Positions 11,041-22,875 of a DNA stretch of 64,000 bases are shown here, piece after piece (positions within the stretch are counted from its first letter, which is position 1; each line of letters starts with the position of its first letter). Made by a program: the position numbers and the translations under genes. Source of the DNA: Punctularia strigosozonata HHB-11173 SS5 (Eukaryota; Basidiomycota; Agaricomycetes; Corticiales; Punctulariaceae); contig NW_006767437.1 in assembly GCF_000264995.1 (NCBI RefSeq), forward strand, positions 1,546,659 to 1,610,658, read 5' to 3'. The notes under the pieces are model-generated. The model searched no databases, was not told the origin of the DNA, and saw only the letters and a program-made list of their open reading frames with translations.

Positions 11041-11627
11041 CCTGTATAGCATCGGAGTAGAGCAGAGTTTTCAGGAATGAGTGAAATGTTTATGAGCTCC
11101 GAGTGGTAGACGGGGGCGGCTCAATGTTGGTGACGGTTACCCGTCGAGGACGGTGAGCCTCTAGATACCTGCCTACCAGCCTCGAGGACATCCTTGAGGA
11201 CACATCGCACCAACCTCGAGGAAACCGCGCACCGGGATTTTGAACGGAGCTCGTCGGAGTGCGAATCTGCGCGCCATCTGCGAGTTGTGTCCTGCTGATG
11301 CCGACTTGGCTCCTTCAAAGCTTCATCTTTGCCAGTTCCTTCCGTTATCTCCTGCTCCATGGTTATTCACATACGTTGGAGCACCCGACCGCCCAGCGCG
11401 CTATGTCAGTAACGGTAAACGTCACGCGTGCTCCTTCCCAGCGCGCCCCACGGCGGCGCAGACGTCCCCGAAGCTGATGACTTCATCGTCGCTACGCGCT
11501 GAGCCTCCAAGTATGCATATATTCCTGCGAGCTATATAGTACCGCCAATCGCCGCCGCATCGGCACTTGTGCACTCCCTCCCCGAACGACCCGCTCGAGG
11601 AGAAACCGTTCTGTTTATCCGGACACC
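11041..11627. promoter_or_regulatory. Divergent promoter region, with TATA-like box at 11533-11539
   Basis: This 587-bp region separates the BTB gene (minus) and the transporter (plus). TATATAG at 11533-11539 lies about 90 bp before the transporter ATG, a plausible TATA position for that gene. No other site is supported and no gene is seen here. Confidence 0.4.
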
Positions 11628-13741
11628 ATGGCGAATGCTGAAAAGCAGCATGCTCATCGTTCCGGCGCGGGCACCATTGCCCCCGGACGCCCGAGTCACG
11701 AAACACTGTCCAACGCTGGCCGCCAGAGCAATCAGTACACTGTCAATACGGTTAACGACTCGATGCCGCTGAACAAAAAGGAGCGGGAGATGGCCGGGGA
11801 AGACCAGGATTTCGACGTGTATGGGGAAGAAGGCGCCGACAGTAAGCCCCTCGCCTGCTATTTGCAACGTTTGGTGGAGCTCACCGCATACGTCCTTGCA
11901 GTACAATACCGTACAATGCATTGGTGGAAAGCTGCTGCGCTCATGCTTGCGGAGACGGTGTCTCTCGGTGTAGGTCTTGCGAATCACTCGTCCTGGGCTC
12001 GATCCTCATCTAACACATTCTAGATCCTGTCTGTACCTTCCGTATTTGCAACACTCGGAATGGCCGCGGGCATCGTCCTCGTCATTGGCCTCGGAGCGTT
12101 CGCGACAGCAACGGGATACGTTATAGGGCAGTTCAAACTGCGTTATCCACACGTACATAACATGGCCGACGCGGGTATGGTCATGTACGGGCCTATAGGC
12201 CGGGAAGTGTTAGGGTAAGTCCCTGTTCGTGGGCCTTCAACCATCGGTCCTGACATCCGCTCCTCAGCACCGCCCAAATCGTGTTCATGGTGTTCGTCTG
12301 CGGCAGCCATGTCCTCACCGGTCAGATTGCCTTCGACACTAGTAAGGCTTCCTCCACTGATCCGGACCTCAGAAGCCGGCATACTGACACTGCGCATCCC
12401 ACAGTAACCTCCGGCGCATCCTGTTCAGTGCTTTGGGCCGCCGTCATGGCGATCATATGCTTCGCGTTGACAATCCCGCGAACGTTGAACGGCATATCCT
12501 ACCTCAGCGTCGTGTCGTTCATCTCCATCATGGCCGCCATCCTCATCACCATGATCGGAGTCGGCGTGGTAGGCAAAACCGGAGGCGTCGTCAGTCACGT
12601 CAGCGGCCTCAAATTCGCTCCTGCTTTCTTGGCCGTGACGGATATCGTACGCCGAATTCAACATTGGAGACTTTCGTCCTGTTGACCATCTCGCTTCAGA
12701 TCTTTGCATATGGTACGCTGATCATGCCCCATTTGCAGAACATCGGAGTATCACAATCTCACCTGAGCCTCCACAGCCGGCCACGTCGCCTTCTTCACCT
12801 TCATCTCCGAGATGAAACGTCCGCAAGACTTCCCTAAGGCACTCTTCGCCCTTCAGATCGCGGACACGACGCTCTACCTCATCGTCGGCATTGTGGTCTA
12901 TGCGTTCGCAGGCTCTAGCACCGTTTCACCCGCGCTGGGCAACACTGGCACGACGCTGCGCAGGATCTCATACGGGATCGCGATCCCGACGATCGTCATC
13001 GCGGGCGTGATCAACGGGCATGTATGCGCCAAGCTGGCGTTCGTGCGGATGTCAGTGTCCTTATTTGACTGAATACACCTTAACATCGTTCTGATCAAGG
13101 ATGAACAACAGATTCCGCAAGGCGGGCGGGGTCAAGTCGAGGCACATGTCGTCGCACACAGTAACCGGATGGTCGTCCTGGATTGGCCTCTGTCTGGTCA
13201 TTTGGACGGCGGCGTTTATCATCGCCGAGGTGTATGTCTCCTATCCCCACTTTTCCCGCATAGATGCATGCTAACGTGCCGCTTCTCCAGGATACCTTTC
13301 TTCAATGATCTGCTGAGCGTGATCAGCTCGATGTTCGCAGCGTGGTTCACCTATGGCATATCCGTGCGTGTTCCGTGAAATACCTGATGAAGGTGTCGGT
13401 ATACTAACAGTATCACACATAGGGCATCTTCTGGTACCATATGCACCCGCGAGGGCAGAGATGGACCACGACGCGGCAGAAGATGAAAGCGATCTGGTGG
13501 GGTTTCATTATCCTGGTGCGTGGTCTCGACTAGGTTTTATGAGGCATCGAATCTGAGATAGATCCTTAGATGGGTGCCTTCATCATGGTCGCTGGGCTGT
13601 ATGCAAGTATACGAGCCATCGTAATCGGTAAGATTGACACTTGCCGCTGCTTTTGGCCTTCGCTGAAGCGTCTGCGGTATAGGCTACCAGGATGGCACGT
13701 TCCCCAGTCCCTTCAGCTGCGCTAGCCAGGCACTGCAATAA
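11628..13741 (+). CDS. Amino-acid transporter, AAAP family (Aa_trans)
   Basis: Twelve exons give a continuous 496-residue frame, all with GT-AG introns: 11628-11841, 11902-11969, 12024-12214, 12268-12341, 12405-12646, 12700-12712, 12777-13050, 13100-13231, 13291-13363, 13423-13515, 13570-13627, 13683-13741. The first about 70 residues are hydrophilic and cytosolic. Family features follow: HWWKAAALMLAETVSLGILS at TM1, GYVIGQFKLRYP, SYLSVVSFISIMAA, GHVAFFTFISEMKRPQDF, and IPFFNDLLSVISSMFAAWFT. About eleven membrane segments are expected. Members move amino acids with protons across the vacuolar or plasma membrane; the substrate here is unknown. Exon 6 is only 13 nt long and is required for the family motif IFAYAGHV. 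The gene ends SCASQALQ-TAA. Confidence 0.92.
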
Positions 13742-13904
13742 AACCGTCGACTCTCACCAGCGCGCCCATATTTCCCCAGGAATCCAGAACCAACGCCGGT
13801 ATAACATCATCGCTTGACGTGTATCATTAGGGCTCGCGCTGCAACTGTATTGCATACTATCATAGGGATAATCAAATGTAGTAAAGTATTCTGTTCCGTA
13901 TGCA

Positions 13905-16117
13905 TTATTTCTTGGTCGGATTGAAGAAGCCAGCTAGAGTTGCCTTGGCATTTGCTTTCTTCCCGTCCGATTTTATCGCCTTCTTCGCTCCACCGCCCGT
14001 GCCGCCCGAGGGCTTCAGCACCTTCTTCTTGGCGTCCTTGGCGGCGGGGGGCTCCTTCGATGTCGCCGGCTTGGTAGGCACAGCAGCAGGCCCCTCCGCC
14101 GACTGTCCTTCCTCGTCTTCTTCATCAACCGACTCGTACTCGGAGACATCTTCGAACACTGCGTGAGGCGAGATAGCAAAGATTGTCAATTTCCGCTGCG
14201 AGTTTTCTCGGGGATAGGTGAGTTGCTCTCACCGGTGTATCCCTTGTCGTCGACGGTCATCTTGCGTTTCACCGTGCGTTTCTTTCTCAGGCCATTGCTT
14301 CCAACCGGCCACACCTTCTGTTCCTTCTTCTTGCGGGGCTTCTTCGGGACCGGTTCCACGTCGTCGTCCACGTCCATCCTGTCCGTATCGTCCCCCGGTT
14401 CTGGCGATGCCGCTGGCGACGTCGCTTTCGAATGCGTAACTCGCTCGACTTCGTCTGTGAATATCCATGTTAGGGTATACCGGGGAAACGTGTCACGATA
14501 GAATGCATTACCATCATCCATATCCCACATCGCTCGCGCGCTCTTTGAGCTCTCCTCGTCCGACTCTAAGACCGTAGCTTTCGCCTTGCCTTTCGCGCTC
14601 TTCTTAGCTACCACTTGTTCTTCATCCTCGTCGTCGGACAAGATGATGCCGCGTTTGACCGTTTTGGTAGTCGTTGCTCTGGTCGGAGGCCCTACTTTCA
14701 CTTCGGGCCGACTGCTCGACGCGCGCGATGGCACGGCGCTGCTCGCGGTGGACTTCGCATTCGCGGATCCGGACCCGGATTCAGAGGCTTCGTCATCAGA
14801 CATCAACGCGTTCGTGGACTTGCGTTTTGTGCCACGCTGGTCATATACAATGAGTTATGATCGCGAGAGAACCAGCCGTGGACGACGAAATATGTGCGCT
14901 CACCTTTTCCACTGATTTCGTCTTTGTCTGCCCTGCTTTCTTCTCGTCTTCCGCCTTCTTCGAGTTCTGCTCCGAAACCTCTTTCTTACTCGCGACTTCC
15001 TTCTTCTTGGCAACCTCTGCCCCCGCCTCGTGTTTCTCCGCCTTGATCTTGGCCTGCTCCTCTTTCTCCCTCTCCTTGTCCTTCTTCGTCTTCGCCTTGC
15101 TGAAGTCGAGCTTGCCAGTCGGCTTCGGTCTTATGTCGGTCTTCTTAGGGGCCTCCGGTTCAGGCCTGCTCGCCTTCGCGTCTTCCGCCTTAGGCAGATT
15201 CGCCTCCTGCGCTGGAGCGGGCTCGGGTTTGGGAACCGGCTGGATCGGGATCGCAGCTTTGGCGGCGTCGGCGATGGCTTTCGTCTTTCCTTTCATGTCG
15301 CGTGTAGCTAACGGCGCCTTCCCTTGTAGCTATCGATCGCACGCATATGGTCAGAATGGACAGAGCAGAGAAGGAATGAAGGGTGACCGACCTTCACATC
15401 CTGACCCACTATCCTCCCCACAGTAGATGCGAAGCCCGGATCCGCTGCCTTCTCCACATCGGTTTTGCGGACGAGAGGTGTCGGTTCGCATATAAGCGCT
15501 GCATCCTGCGGGGCTGTCTTAGCGTAGCCACCTCCGGGAAGTACGGTGGGTGCTCACATGTATCGGGGAGGGTGAAAGGCAGTAAATGTGTACAGACAAC
15601 ACACGCGATAGCTTCTTTTTCGATTCTGCTCAAAAATGCATATAGCGCGCAAAGATACAGAGCTTCGTGGATGCGCACCCGCGAGATCGGCCTCGGGGAC
15701 TAGTAGCACGGTCGTCTCCATGATATGCTCCTCATCCTCAACTTCTTCCAAGTCTCTCATTTGGTCGTCTTCCTCATCAACGTCCGCGTAGTCTTGTCGC
15801 GTGAGCCGCCTTTCTCCTACGAGCATATATGTCGCAGACGAAGATTTGTCGCCTCGGGCAGTCGCCGCACAGTGATATGCTCCCAGTTCACTGCAGTCAG
15901 CCTCGGATCAGTTTCAAAGCGGATATCAAGCGCAACAGCGCGTACTTTTTGGCCTGATTGACGTGTACAGCCAAAGCTCGACTGAGTGAACGAAATGTGA
16001 CCTAGTACGTGTGGCTTTACGATGCATCACCGAGGGAACTGGCGTATAGATACATACAATGTTCTTCTCAATGATCAGTTGTTTCTTGATGAAGGTCTCG
16101 GCGGTTGGTGGGGACAT
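13905..16117 (-). CDS. POL32: DNA polymerase delta subunit 3 (Pol32/Cdc27-like)
   Basis: Non-catalytic subunit that joins polymerase delta to PCNA in the nucleus. It starts at MSPPTAETFIKK (16117-16058). Further exons are 16001-15946 (VTFRSLSRALAVHVNQAK), 15890-15679 (ELGAYHCAA...SATYMLVG), a short exon ending SVHIYCLSPSPIH, one with DAALICEPTPLVRKTD, then a long Lys/Glu-rich charged region. The C-terminal part has RKKRTVKRKMTVDDKGY followed after an intron by VFEDVSEYESVDEED, both family signatures. The last residues, KATLAGFFNPTKK, form a PIP-box-like PCNA-binding tail (L..FF), with K in place of the usual leading Q. About nine exons join without a frame break. The N-terminal block binds the B subunit in known homologues. 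Weak overall conservation is normal for this subunit. Confidence 0.9.
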
Positions 16118-16439
16118 CTTGCGCGTGAAGGCAGACAGACGATGAGGACGATGCACCAAGGTCCGCTCGTGCACGTGGCTACTCGACGCGTTCGGAGCGT
16201 TCAATGAGTCACGCCAGCACCGCCAATCGCGTCTTCGGCCAGGGAGAGCTCGGATTGACGTGGCGCCCTACGTACAACGACTATTTTCACGAGTCAAGTA
16301 CATTATGGCATAAGTATTGCGGCAGGCGCTAGGATCTTAATATCCCTCGTCCTTGAGACACCAATCTGGAGGTCGTAATGAATCGCGGTCACGTGGTCAG
16401 AAGGCACAAAGAACGCCGTACTCTGGCCACTTCGCCACT

Positions 16440-17650
16440 CTATCCGCCATATCATCGATCACGAGAGCGTCGCAACCAACGGTATTGTGCAATTTGCGAA
16501 GATCATTCGCGACAAACTCGGCGTCCCCACAAAGATGGGAAGGCAGCCGGAGACGCGTGAACATTACCGGCTTGTTCTCAAAGAGTCCGGCGTTTCTTTG
16601 CGGCACTTCGCCACTCGTAGAGAGCTCCTCAGCGTCTTAATCGATGCCGTCGAAGGTGAGTAATGTCACAAAGATCCTAGTACCAGCTTTTCTTACGAAT
16701 GTGCACCAGCGCATAAGCGTATGTACGGTATAGATGTGTTACACCGCGACATACGCTTCCATAACATCATGATCTCAACGTTCGAGAAAGAGAAACCGGG
16801 AGAGCGGCCAGGTCGCTTGCTCGACTGGGACTACGGCAAAACTCTCACACGGCCTACCACAGACGATCCGGAAGAGTATAAGAACCACCATTCAGTGAGT
16901 CCGGTGTCGCTGGATATTGTAGTTGCCGGTTACCTGACTATGCCCTGCATCAAGGGTACATTACCATTCATGTCCGTGCATCTCCTTCTCGGCGATGAAT
17001 CCACCGAGCACAAGGTACACCACGACTTGGAGTCGTTCTTGTACGTGCTTTGTTGGGCGTGCATCACGCTCGAAGGCCCGGGTCAATATCGACGGTCTTT
17101 CGATATCATGAAGAGTCAACTCAAGTTTTGGCTTGTCGGCGACACCGTACAGGGCGTAGCTTACTCCAAGCTTGGGCATCTGCTGTCTCGCTTTGATAAC
17201 TTACTCGCGGACTTCCACCCGTATTTCGAGCCCTTGAAGGAGACGGTCAGGAACCTTTGGGGCACTTTCCATATGAGCCAATCATTTGGTCCGGACTATG
17301 TCCCGCCGACATACGACGAGTTCCTCGCCGTCCTCAAAGTTGGCCGTGATGCCTTGCCCCTCGTGGACGACCCACCGCCGGAAAACTGATTCGTCGCTCA
17401 ACCTGCCAACAATGACCAGCCTGCAGAGCCAGCCTCAAACGTGCTACGCAGGTCGAGACGTTATAAGCGTAGCCGCACGGAAGAAGACGTGGTCCAGGAC
17501 GCGCATGCTACACGCAGTGGCAGCCATGGCGACGCAGGACTCCGCGACCGGTTCACGACCTCTGAGGGAAACAAACGCAGCCGCCTCAGCCAGTCAACCT
17601 CGACCCGCACTCTCCGTTCCGACAGCAAGAAGTATCAGGCACGTAAGTAG
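16440..17650 (+). pseudogene. FunK1-type kinase, 5'-truncated copy with in-frame TGA
   Basis: Collinear with the copy at 5.4-7.05 kb, in opposite orientation. Recognisable homology begins about 16,448 (HIIDHESVATNGIV); the N-terminal half is absent. It continues RDKLGVPTKMG, KESGVSLRHFATRREL, an intron with donor GTGAGT, then the catalytic loop HRDIRFHN, LLDWDYGK, and TLPFMSVHLLLGDESTEH followed by the C-lobe (LESFLYVLCWACI, PPTYDEFLAVL). A TGA at 17387-17389 follows PPPEN, but the same frame stays open for 87 more codons and encodes the strongly basic tail usual in FunK1 proteins (LRRSRRYKRSRTEED, ending SDSKKYQARK-TAG). So the stop is probably premature. Relic status rests mainly on the missing N-terminus. 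Confidence 0.83.
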
Positions 17651-17864
17651 CTTCCCATCAACGAAAATTCCGTCCAATACCTATAGACCAATCATCGCTG
17701 CAATTTCTGGCATACCTTCTTCCATTGTTTCTATCGCACTATGCTTTACTCCCACATGCTTCACATGCTTGACACGCCGTAATACAACATGCATTTATTT
17801 CGAGGACCTGATATTCTTTCTCCTCGCCCTCGAGTTCCACGATGCAGAATGAGAATGCCGTTCG

Positions 17865-18859
17865 CCATCAATAACGTCGAGGGAATGAGTTCGGAGCATT
17901 CAATGATTCACGCGACAGGCGCGTCAACATATCCACGTGGGATAGCTTCACCTTGCTGTTTTCCTTCTTCTTCCATGCGATATAGCCTGATCGTCCAACC
18001 TCGCCTCGGTGCAGGTTCTAAACAGTTTCCGGAACTGAACCTCGTTCTCGCCGACGATCGGAAGGCTCTCATTTTTGCGCCCAGTCCAGAGGACGTTCAT
18101 GGTATCTGTCGACACCTGCGCACGCTGTCGCGGGCCATCGCGCCCGACAAAGACCCGGAGAGACGCATCCTGATGTACCGCGACGGGTGCGGCAGGGAGT
18201 TTGAGCAGTTGCGAGCGATGCACGAGGACCCTACTGCTCAGATTGTGGTTGCTGTAGACCTGCTCGCCGCGGACCTCAGGAAAGAGGTAGACAACGCGCT
18301 GGACGTCTACCTTATTGAGCCAAACGTACCCCTCGCATGGATTTTGGGGTAGACACTAAAGGAGCATCCCGAACTACCTGAAGGCCTCTCCGGCTCGGAG
18401 GAACTGCCGACGCGAGGGCACTTCGTACTCTTCTACGACCGCCGAGACCTGGATTGCATGTTCGCGTTGCCGCTGCAGGAGACCATGCGGATCTTGAACT
18501 GGTACCCCGCCGAAGCCTTGCAATTCCTGCGCAGACATTGTCCAGACGACATCATGCCACTTGTCCGCAGCTACGGTGACATCGCGACTGACGGATCGCT
18601 GACTCGGCCCGAGATGTACTCCCTCATGAATTGGTGGTTCCCGGCGTGGAAATGTTACGCGAGGGAATCCGGGCAGGTAGAAGAACTCTTAGGGGATCGA
18701 ACGAAGCTATGCACGTGCGCGCGCTGTTCGACGGACGTTGCGAGTATGGCTCCGCCTTGCTCGTGTTGGCGCTGCAAGCTAATCACGACGCCCGCGGCTG
18801 GCGGCGAGCTGAGCCCCCTTCCGATGAATCCTAGTACGTGCATGCCGCTTCCATCTTGA
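17865..18859 (+). pseudogene. Helicase C-terminal-domain-like relic (tentative)
   Basis: An open frame with protein-like character: NLVLADDRKALIFAPSPEDV, then EFEQLRAMHEDPTAQIVVAV, resembling motifs IV and V of a superfamily-2 helicase C-domain of the RecQ-like type found in multiple copies in Agaricomycetes. A TAG at 18350-18352 interrupts the frame after LAWILG; the same frame continues TLKEHPELPEGL and GHFVLFYDRRDLD to a stop at 18859. No N-terminal ATPase core (Walker A, DExH) is visible upstream, where the FunK1 relic lies. I read it as a broken fragment. Assignment to helicases rests on pattern only and could be wrong. Confidence 0.4.
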
Positions 18860-19354
18860 TGATAGCTCATCTTCATCTGCTCAGGCGCAATCAAGCCTGC
18901 AAACGTGCGCAGGTCACGCAGCTCTGCCTGTACCCAACGCAGAGTACGCGCGCCGTAGGCCAAATCCTACCACTCAATCCGTCGCGCCGATAATCGGAAA
19001 GCTGCGCATTACATCCTCCGCATATCGGAATGCTGGACGTGGTACTGTGCCGCAGTTCCTTGGATGACGCTCCCGGAGGACGCTCACGATCGGCTCTTGA
19101 GCTGTGGGCTAGGGATGACGCACGAGCAGCCGATGGCTAGGAAGGATATCCCAAGAGTTTTGCTCCTCCAAATGATGCGATGCTCGCGGGCATCACAAGT
19201 CACAGTCCTTCGCGAATGCAAGCAGACATGCACGTCGAATATATGATGTTCGTCGGTCAAAACCAGACGGTCTCGACGGTTACGTGTGTGCTATGGTACA
19301 TTCGTTGGCCAAGATCATCAAGAACATGTCGACAGCAAGCAAAGCATCTAGGAC
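18860..19354. other. Intergenic, no gene seen
   Basis: Nothing supportable between the helicase-like relic and the 3' end of the MFS transporter. Confidence 0.5.
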
Positions 19355-22234
19355 TCAGGCGATAGCGGCGTGTGCTCCGCCACCCCGCTCCTTCAAATTG
19401 TAGTTCGGTACAATCCTGGAGCAAGATCAGCATACATGTACGTCTCGGATGATGATCGCAACTCACAACGCGCAGAGAGAAGCGAGAGCGCCTGCGGGCA
19501 CGCCAATCATGAACACTGGCCGCAGACTCTTAGTGTACGCCTCGATGACGATCGCGCGATCGGCCGGGTCGAGTGTCTTGATTACGGACACGCTCTGCGA
19601 AATCTGCTTGGCAAGCTCGGCGGGTAGTGTGGAAGGGATGTTCGCGCGAAGTTGGTTGTCGAAAACGGTCCCGGCGATACTGATAGCAATACACGTGAAC
19701 TACTTTGGCCAGAGGGTCGGACAAGCGGTATTGGACTTACGCAATGGCGATAATGCCGCCCAGAAGCTGCATGAACTGCGCGATGGAGGTCGCTTGAGGG
19801 ATCAGCTTTTCGTCATCTGCAAACTCCGTCTGGACTCCTAGAATCGTGTTCTGCATTGCCCCTCCGATGCCACATCCGAACAGAATTTGATAACCTGCGA
19901 GAGAGAGCGCGTGAGAAACGGACTGTTTGAGCGTGTTTGCGGGGAAGACTCGCCGATCAGCTTCGCGGTAGAAGTGTGCGCGTCGACAGTGTAGAGCAGG
20001 CCTCCGCCGATCGCCAGAAGCAACGGAGACCCGAACAACCACGGCATGACCCTGCCCGTTTTCTATGATGATGAGAAGCCGAGCGTTAGTGCGTGGTCGC
20101 TTAGAAAAGCGACGGAGGCTGTCACCGATATCACCACGCCGGAGATTGCAGCAACTACGCAACATCAGACATACGGAAGTCATTGAGGACGTAAAAAGGC
20201 TCACATCCAACAACGGACAGCATGAAGGGCAAGATATCGAGACCAGAAGTGGTCGCGGAATGTCCTCTAGTGGCTTGGTACCTGATTTCCACATTAAGAG
20301 TGCGAAATACGGATGGGGTAGGAACACTTACCACAAGGGCAGGTAGTACGTAGCGACTGTCGTGTGACGGCAATCAGAACGTGTACACGACGAGAACTTG
20401 AAAACCAACCAAGCATGCCCATATACACAAAGAAGGCTACAAGGGCACATCCCAACATACCGCGTCGCTTGAACATCTTCAACGGAATGATAGCTCTGGG
20501 ACCCATCCTATACTCGCAGTAAATGAAGGCCGCACAAAGCACGGCAAAGACCGGAAACAGAGCGTAGACCTGCCACGATCTGAGCTCTCTACTATCACAA
20601 ATCATCGGCAGCGTGGACTCACGGATGGATCGGTCCAAGGTTTGGTAGCACCACCCCATTGCAGAGGTAATAGCAAAGCGGTCGTCATACCGATATCCAG
20701 TATGGTTCCGGCCCAATCCAGTCTGTTCAGGAATCAGATTCTGTAGGCAGGATTGCGATGGTGACGATAACATACCGTAGCCACTTGCTTCGGCCAGTTC
20801 CGGCGAAGTTGCTATCATCTATCGGCGGACGAGCCTCGAGCATTATTGAAACAAGGACGATCGTACATGCGCCAATCTACGGATTCTTCAATGTATGTAG
20901 CTTTGCAGAAATTGGAAAACCTTACCGGTAGGTTGACTGTTGACTACCATCAGTGTCGGGAACACGAAGATCAATAACAAATGCACATACTGTAGAAGCA
21001 CCATCTCCAAGAGACGTGATCTTCATACGTTGTTGAGTAAAACGTTCGCTGGGGTTTTTTATTACTTACCGGTGAACGCTCCCCCTATGCAAAGTCAGCA
21101 TACGAAGGAATCCATCACACGAGTGACTTACCCATCAGCGGTCCTATAACGCTGGCAAGGGCGAAGAACGCCCCAAAGGCACCGAAAAGAACTGGTCGAT
21201 CCTCGAGCCTCGTAACCTGAACAGCGAGAATTTCAGCAGTGATTCCTCGAATCATCGATGGTCAAACCTGCGCGATGATAGATATTACAGCAATTGTGAT
21301 GCCGGCACCTCCCATGCCGGCGATCTGATTTAGCGATTAAGCTAACGTACTATCGCACTATTTTGTCGGATTAACGACATACCGCACGACCGAGGATCAA
21401 AACATCCATCGTCGGGGCGACACCACAAAGAAGGGAACCAATCTCGAAAATAGTGATCGATGCCAAGAATACCCATTTCGTAGGGGCGACCGCAAGAAGT
21501 TGGCCTGGGGATCGATGAGCAAGGGTCCAAGCATAGACGCAGAAGTCACAAACCGGCGGAGAGCATGAATCCGGCATCTGTCAGGAAGTCTACATATCGC
21601 CTTGAGCGCGAGGAGACGTGGAGAGTACACCTGGCTTCGACGTACATGCGCTTGCCACCCAGGTTACTTGGTCAAGTGCATTGAAATGGGAAACGATCCT
21701 CGGTAAGGCGGTTCCAATCTATGCGGCTCGTGATTGGGTGATCCGAGAACTTCGATAGACATAGGCACGCACGATGGTCTGATCCAAGGCGACAAGGAAT
21801 ACAGATAACAGGAGGGCACTATCGAAGAATGCTCATTGCAATGCGACCCATATTCAGAGAAGTATTACGCACAAAAAAAGAATATAAAGCCTCCTGCCGG
21901 TCAGGATGTATGGATCCTCCCCGGGATCGACAGAGACCTGCAAATCTTCACGATAAGAAGCCTCCGAGGGTGGCCGCTCGCTGTATTGCTCCTTGCGCTT
22001 GCTGGAATCGCTGTCCCGCTCCTTCCCCTGAGCGGTGAGGTCGCCACGTAGTGTTTGATACGATGGCGAATTCTCGAGTCGATTATCGTCACCAAGAGTC
22101 AGGTACGAAGGTGATGTACCCAGCTCGAGGGTCTCGTTGCGTTGCGAGTGCGTCAACGGGCTCGGGTCGTTTGTGGTCATGTCTCGGGCTTCCACATGAA
22201 CGAGGTCCGGAAGCGCTCGGGTGTGCATATCCAA
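19355..22234 (-). CDS. MFS multidrug/toxin efflux transporter (DHA2-like, 14 TM)
   Basis: A gene of about 17 short exons whose junctions all keep frame. After a hydrophilic N-terminus (start 22234, or MTTND at 22180) come the diagnostic MFS segments: LLLSVFLVALDQTIV, TALPRIVSHFNALDQVTWVA, GQLLAVAPTKWVFLAS, LGRAVIAGMGGAGI, VTRLEDRPVLFGAFGAFFAL, DHVSWRWCFYINLP, DWAGTILDIG, YYLPLWYQATRGHSATTSG, ISGVVISKTGRVMPW and a last exon IVPNYNLKERGGGAHAAIA-TGA at 19355. ALDQTIV and the WRWCFYINLP block mark the DHA2/Tri12-like drug-proton antiporters of the plasma membrane. Substrate unknown. The apparent TGA after ISIIAQV lies inside an intron. No polyketide, peptide or terpene synthase lies nearby, so a role in one specific pathway is not shown. 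Confidence 0.9.
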
Positions 22235-22875
22235 ATCTCAACGTCAGATTCCGCACCCGAAATATAAAACCCCTGAGATGAGAATGGCCAGAGTTAAGAC
22301 GGACGGAGCAGACAGCGTCTTTCCACTCCACCCTGGCAAGCAGGGAGTTGTAGCGAAGCGAACCGCCACATAACGCAGGGCCACGGCTGTTCGTAGTCCT
22401 GGACGGGGAGATGGAACCAGTTCGCGATGTCAATGGATTGAGAGCCGAACTTCCGAATGCAGGCAACAGCGGTCGTGATTTCCCTAGAACGGATCTTCCG
22501 CCTACACTTAGATGGCGTCCGCCGCAGAAGAGTGAATTGTCTGTATAGCCGGAGCTTCAACAAAGCTTTTCTACCGACTTTGACGAGGGCTCGAACGATG
22601 TAGGACGGGCCTATGGAGACTGGAGTGGGCAGCGTCCAACGTCCGCCGTGAGATGGGCGCAACAAATGAATCACATGACTCGGAGTATGCGGTGGGCGCA
22701 GGTTTGTTTCGGGACGGATGTGCGTATTGCGGTCAACGACGGTCGGCGCGCCTTACGAACGCTCTATTACGTCGCAGCCAGTGCAACGCGTCTCTGAAAC
22801 GTCGAGAAAGTCCAGAAATGCTGCGTCCTGAGCTCTTCTCGCTACTTGCTTCTGCTCATCTTTCTCCTCGCGACG

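Noticed and set aside
21230-21250. TGA after ISIIAQV in the MFS gene, seeming to break it
   Set aside because: The family sequence continues VTRLEDRPVLFG after a GTTTGA...TTCAG intron, so the TGA is intronic and the gene is intact.
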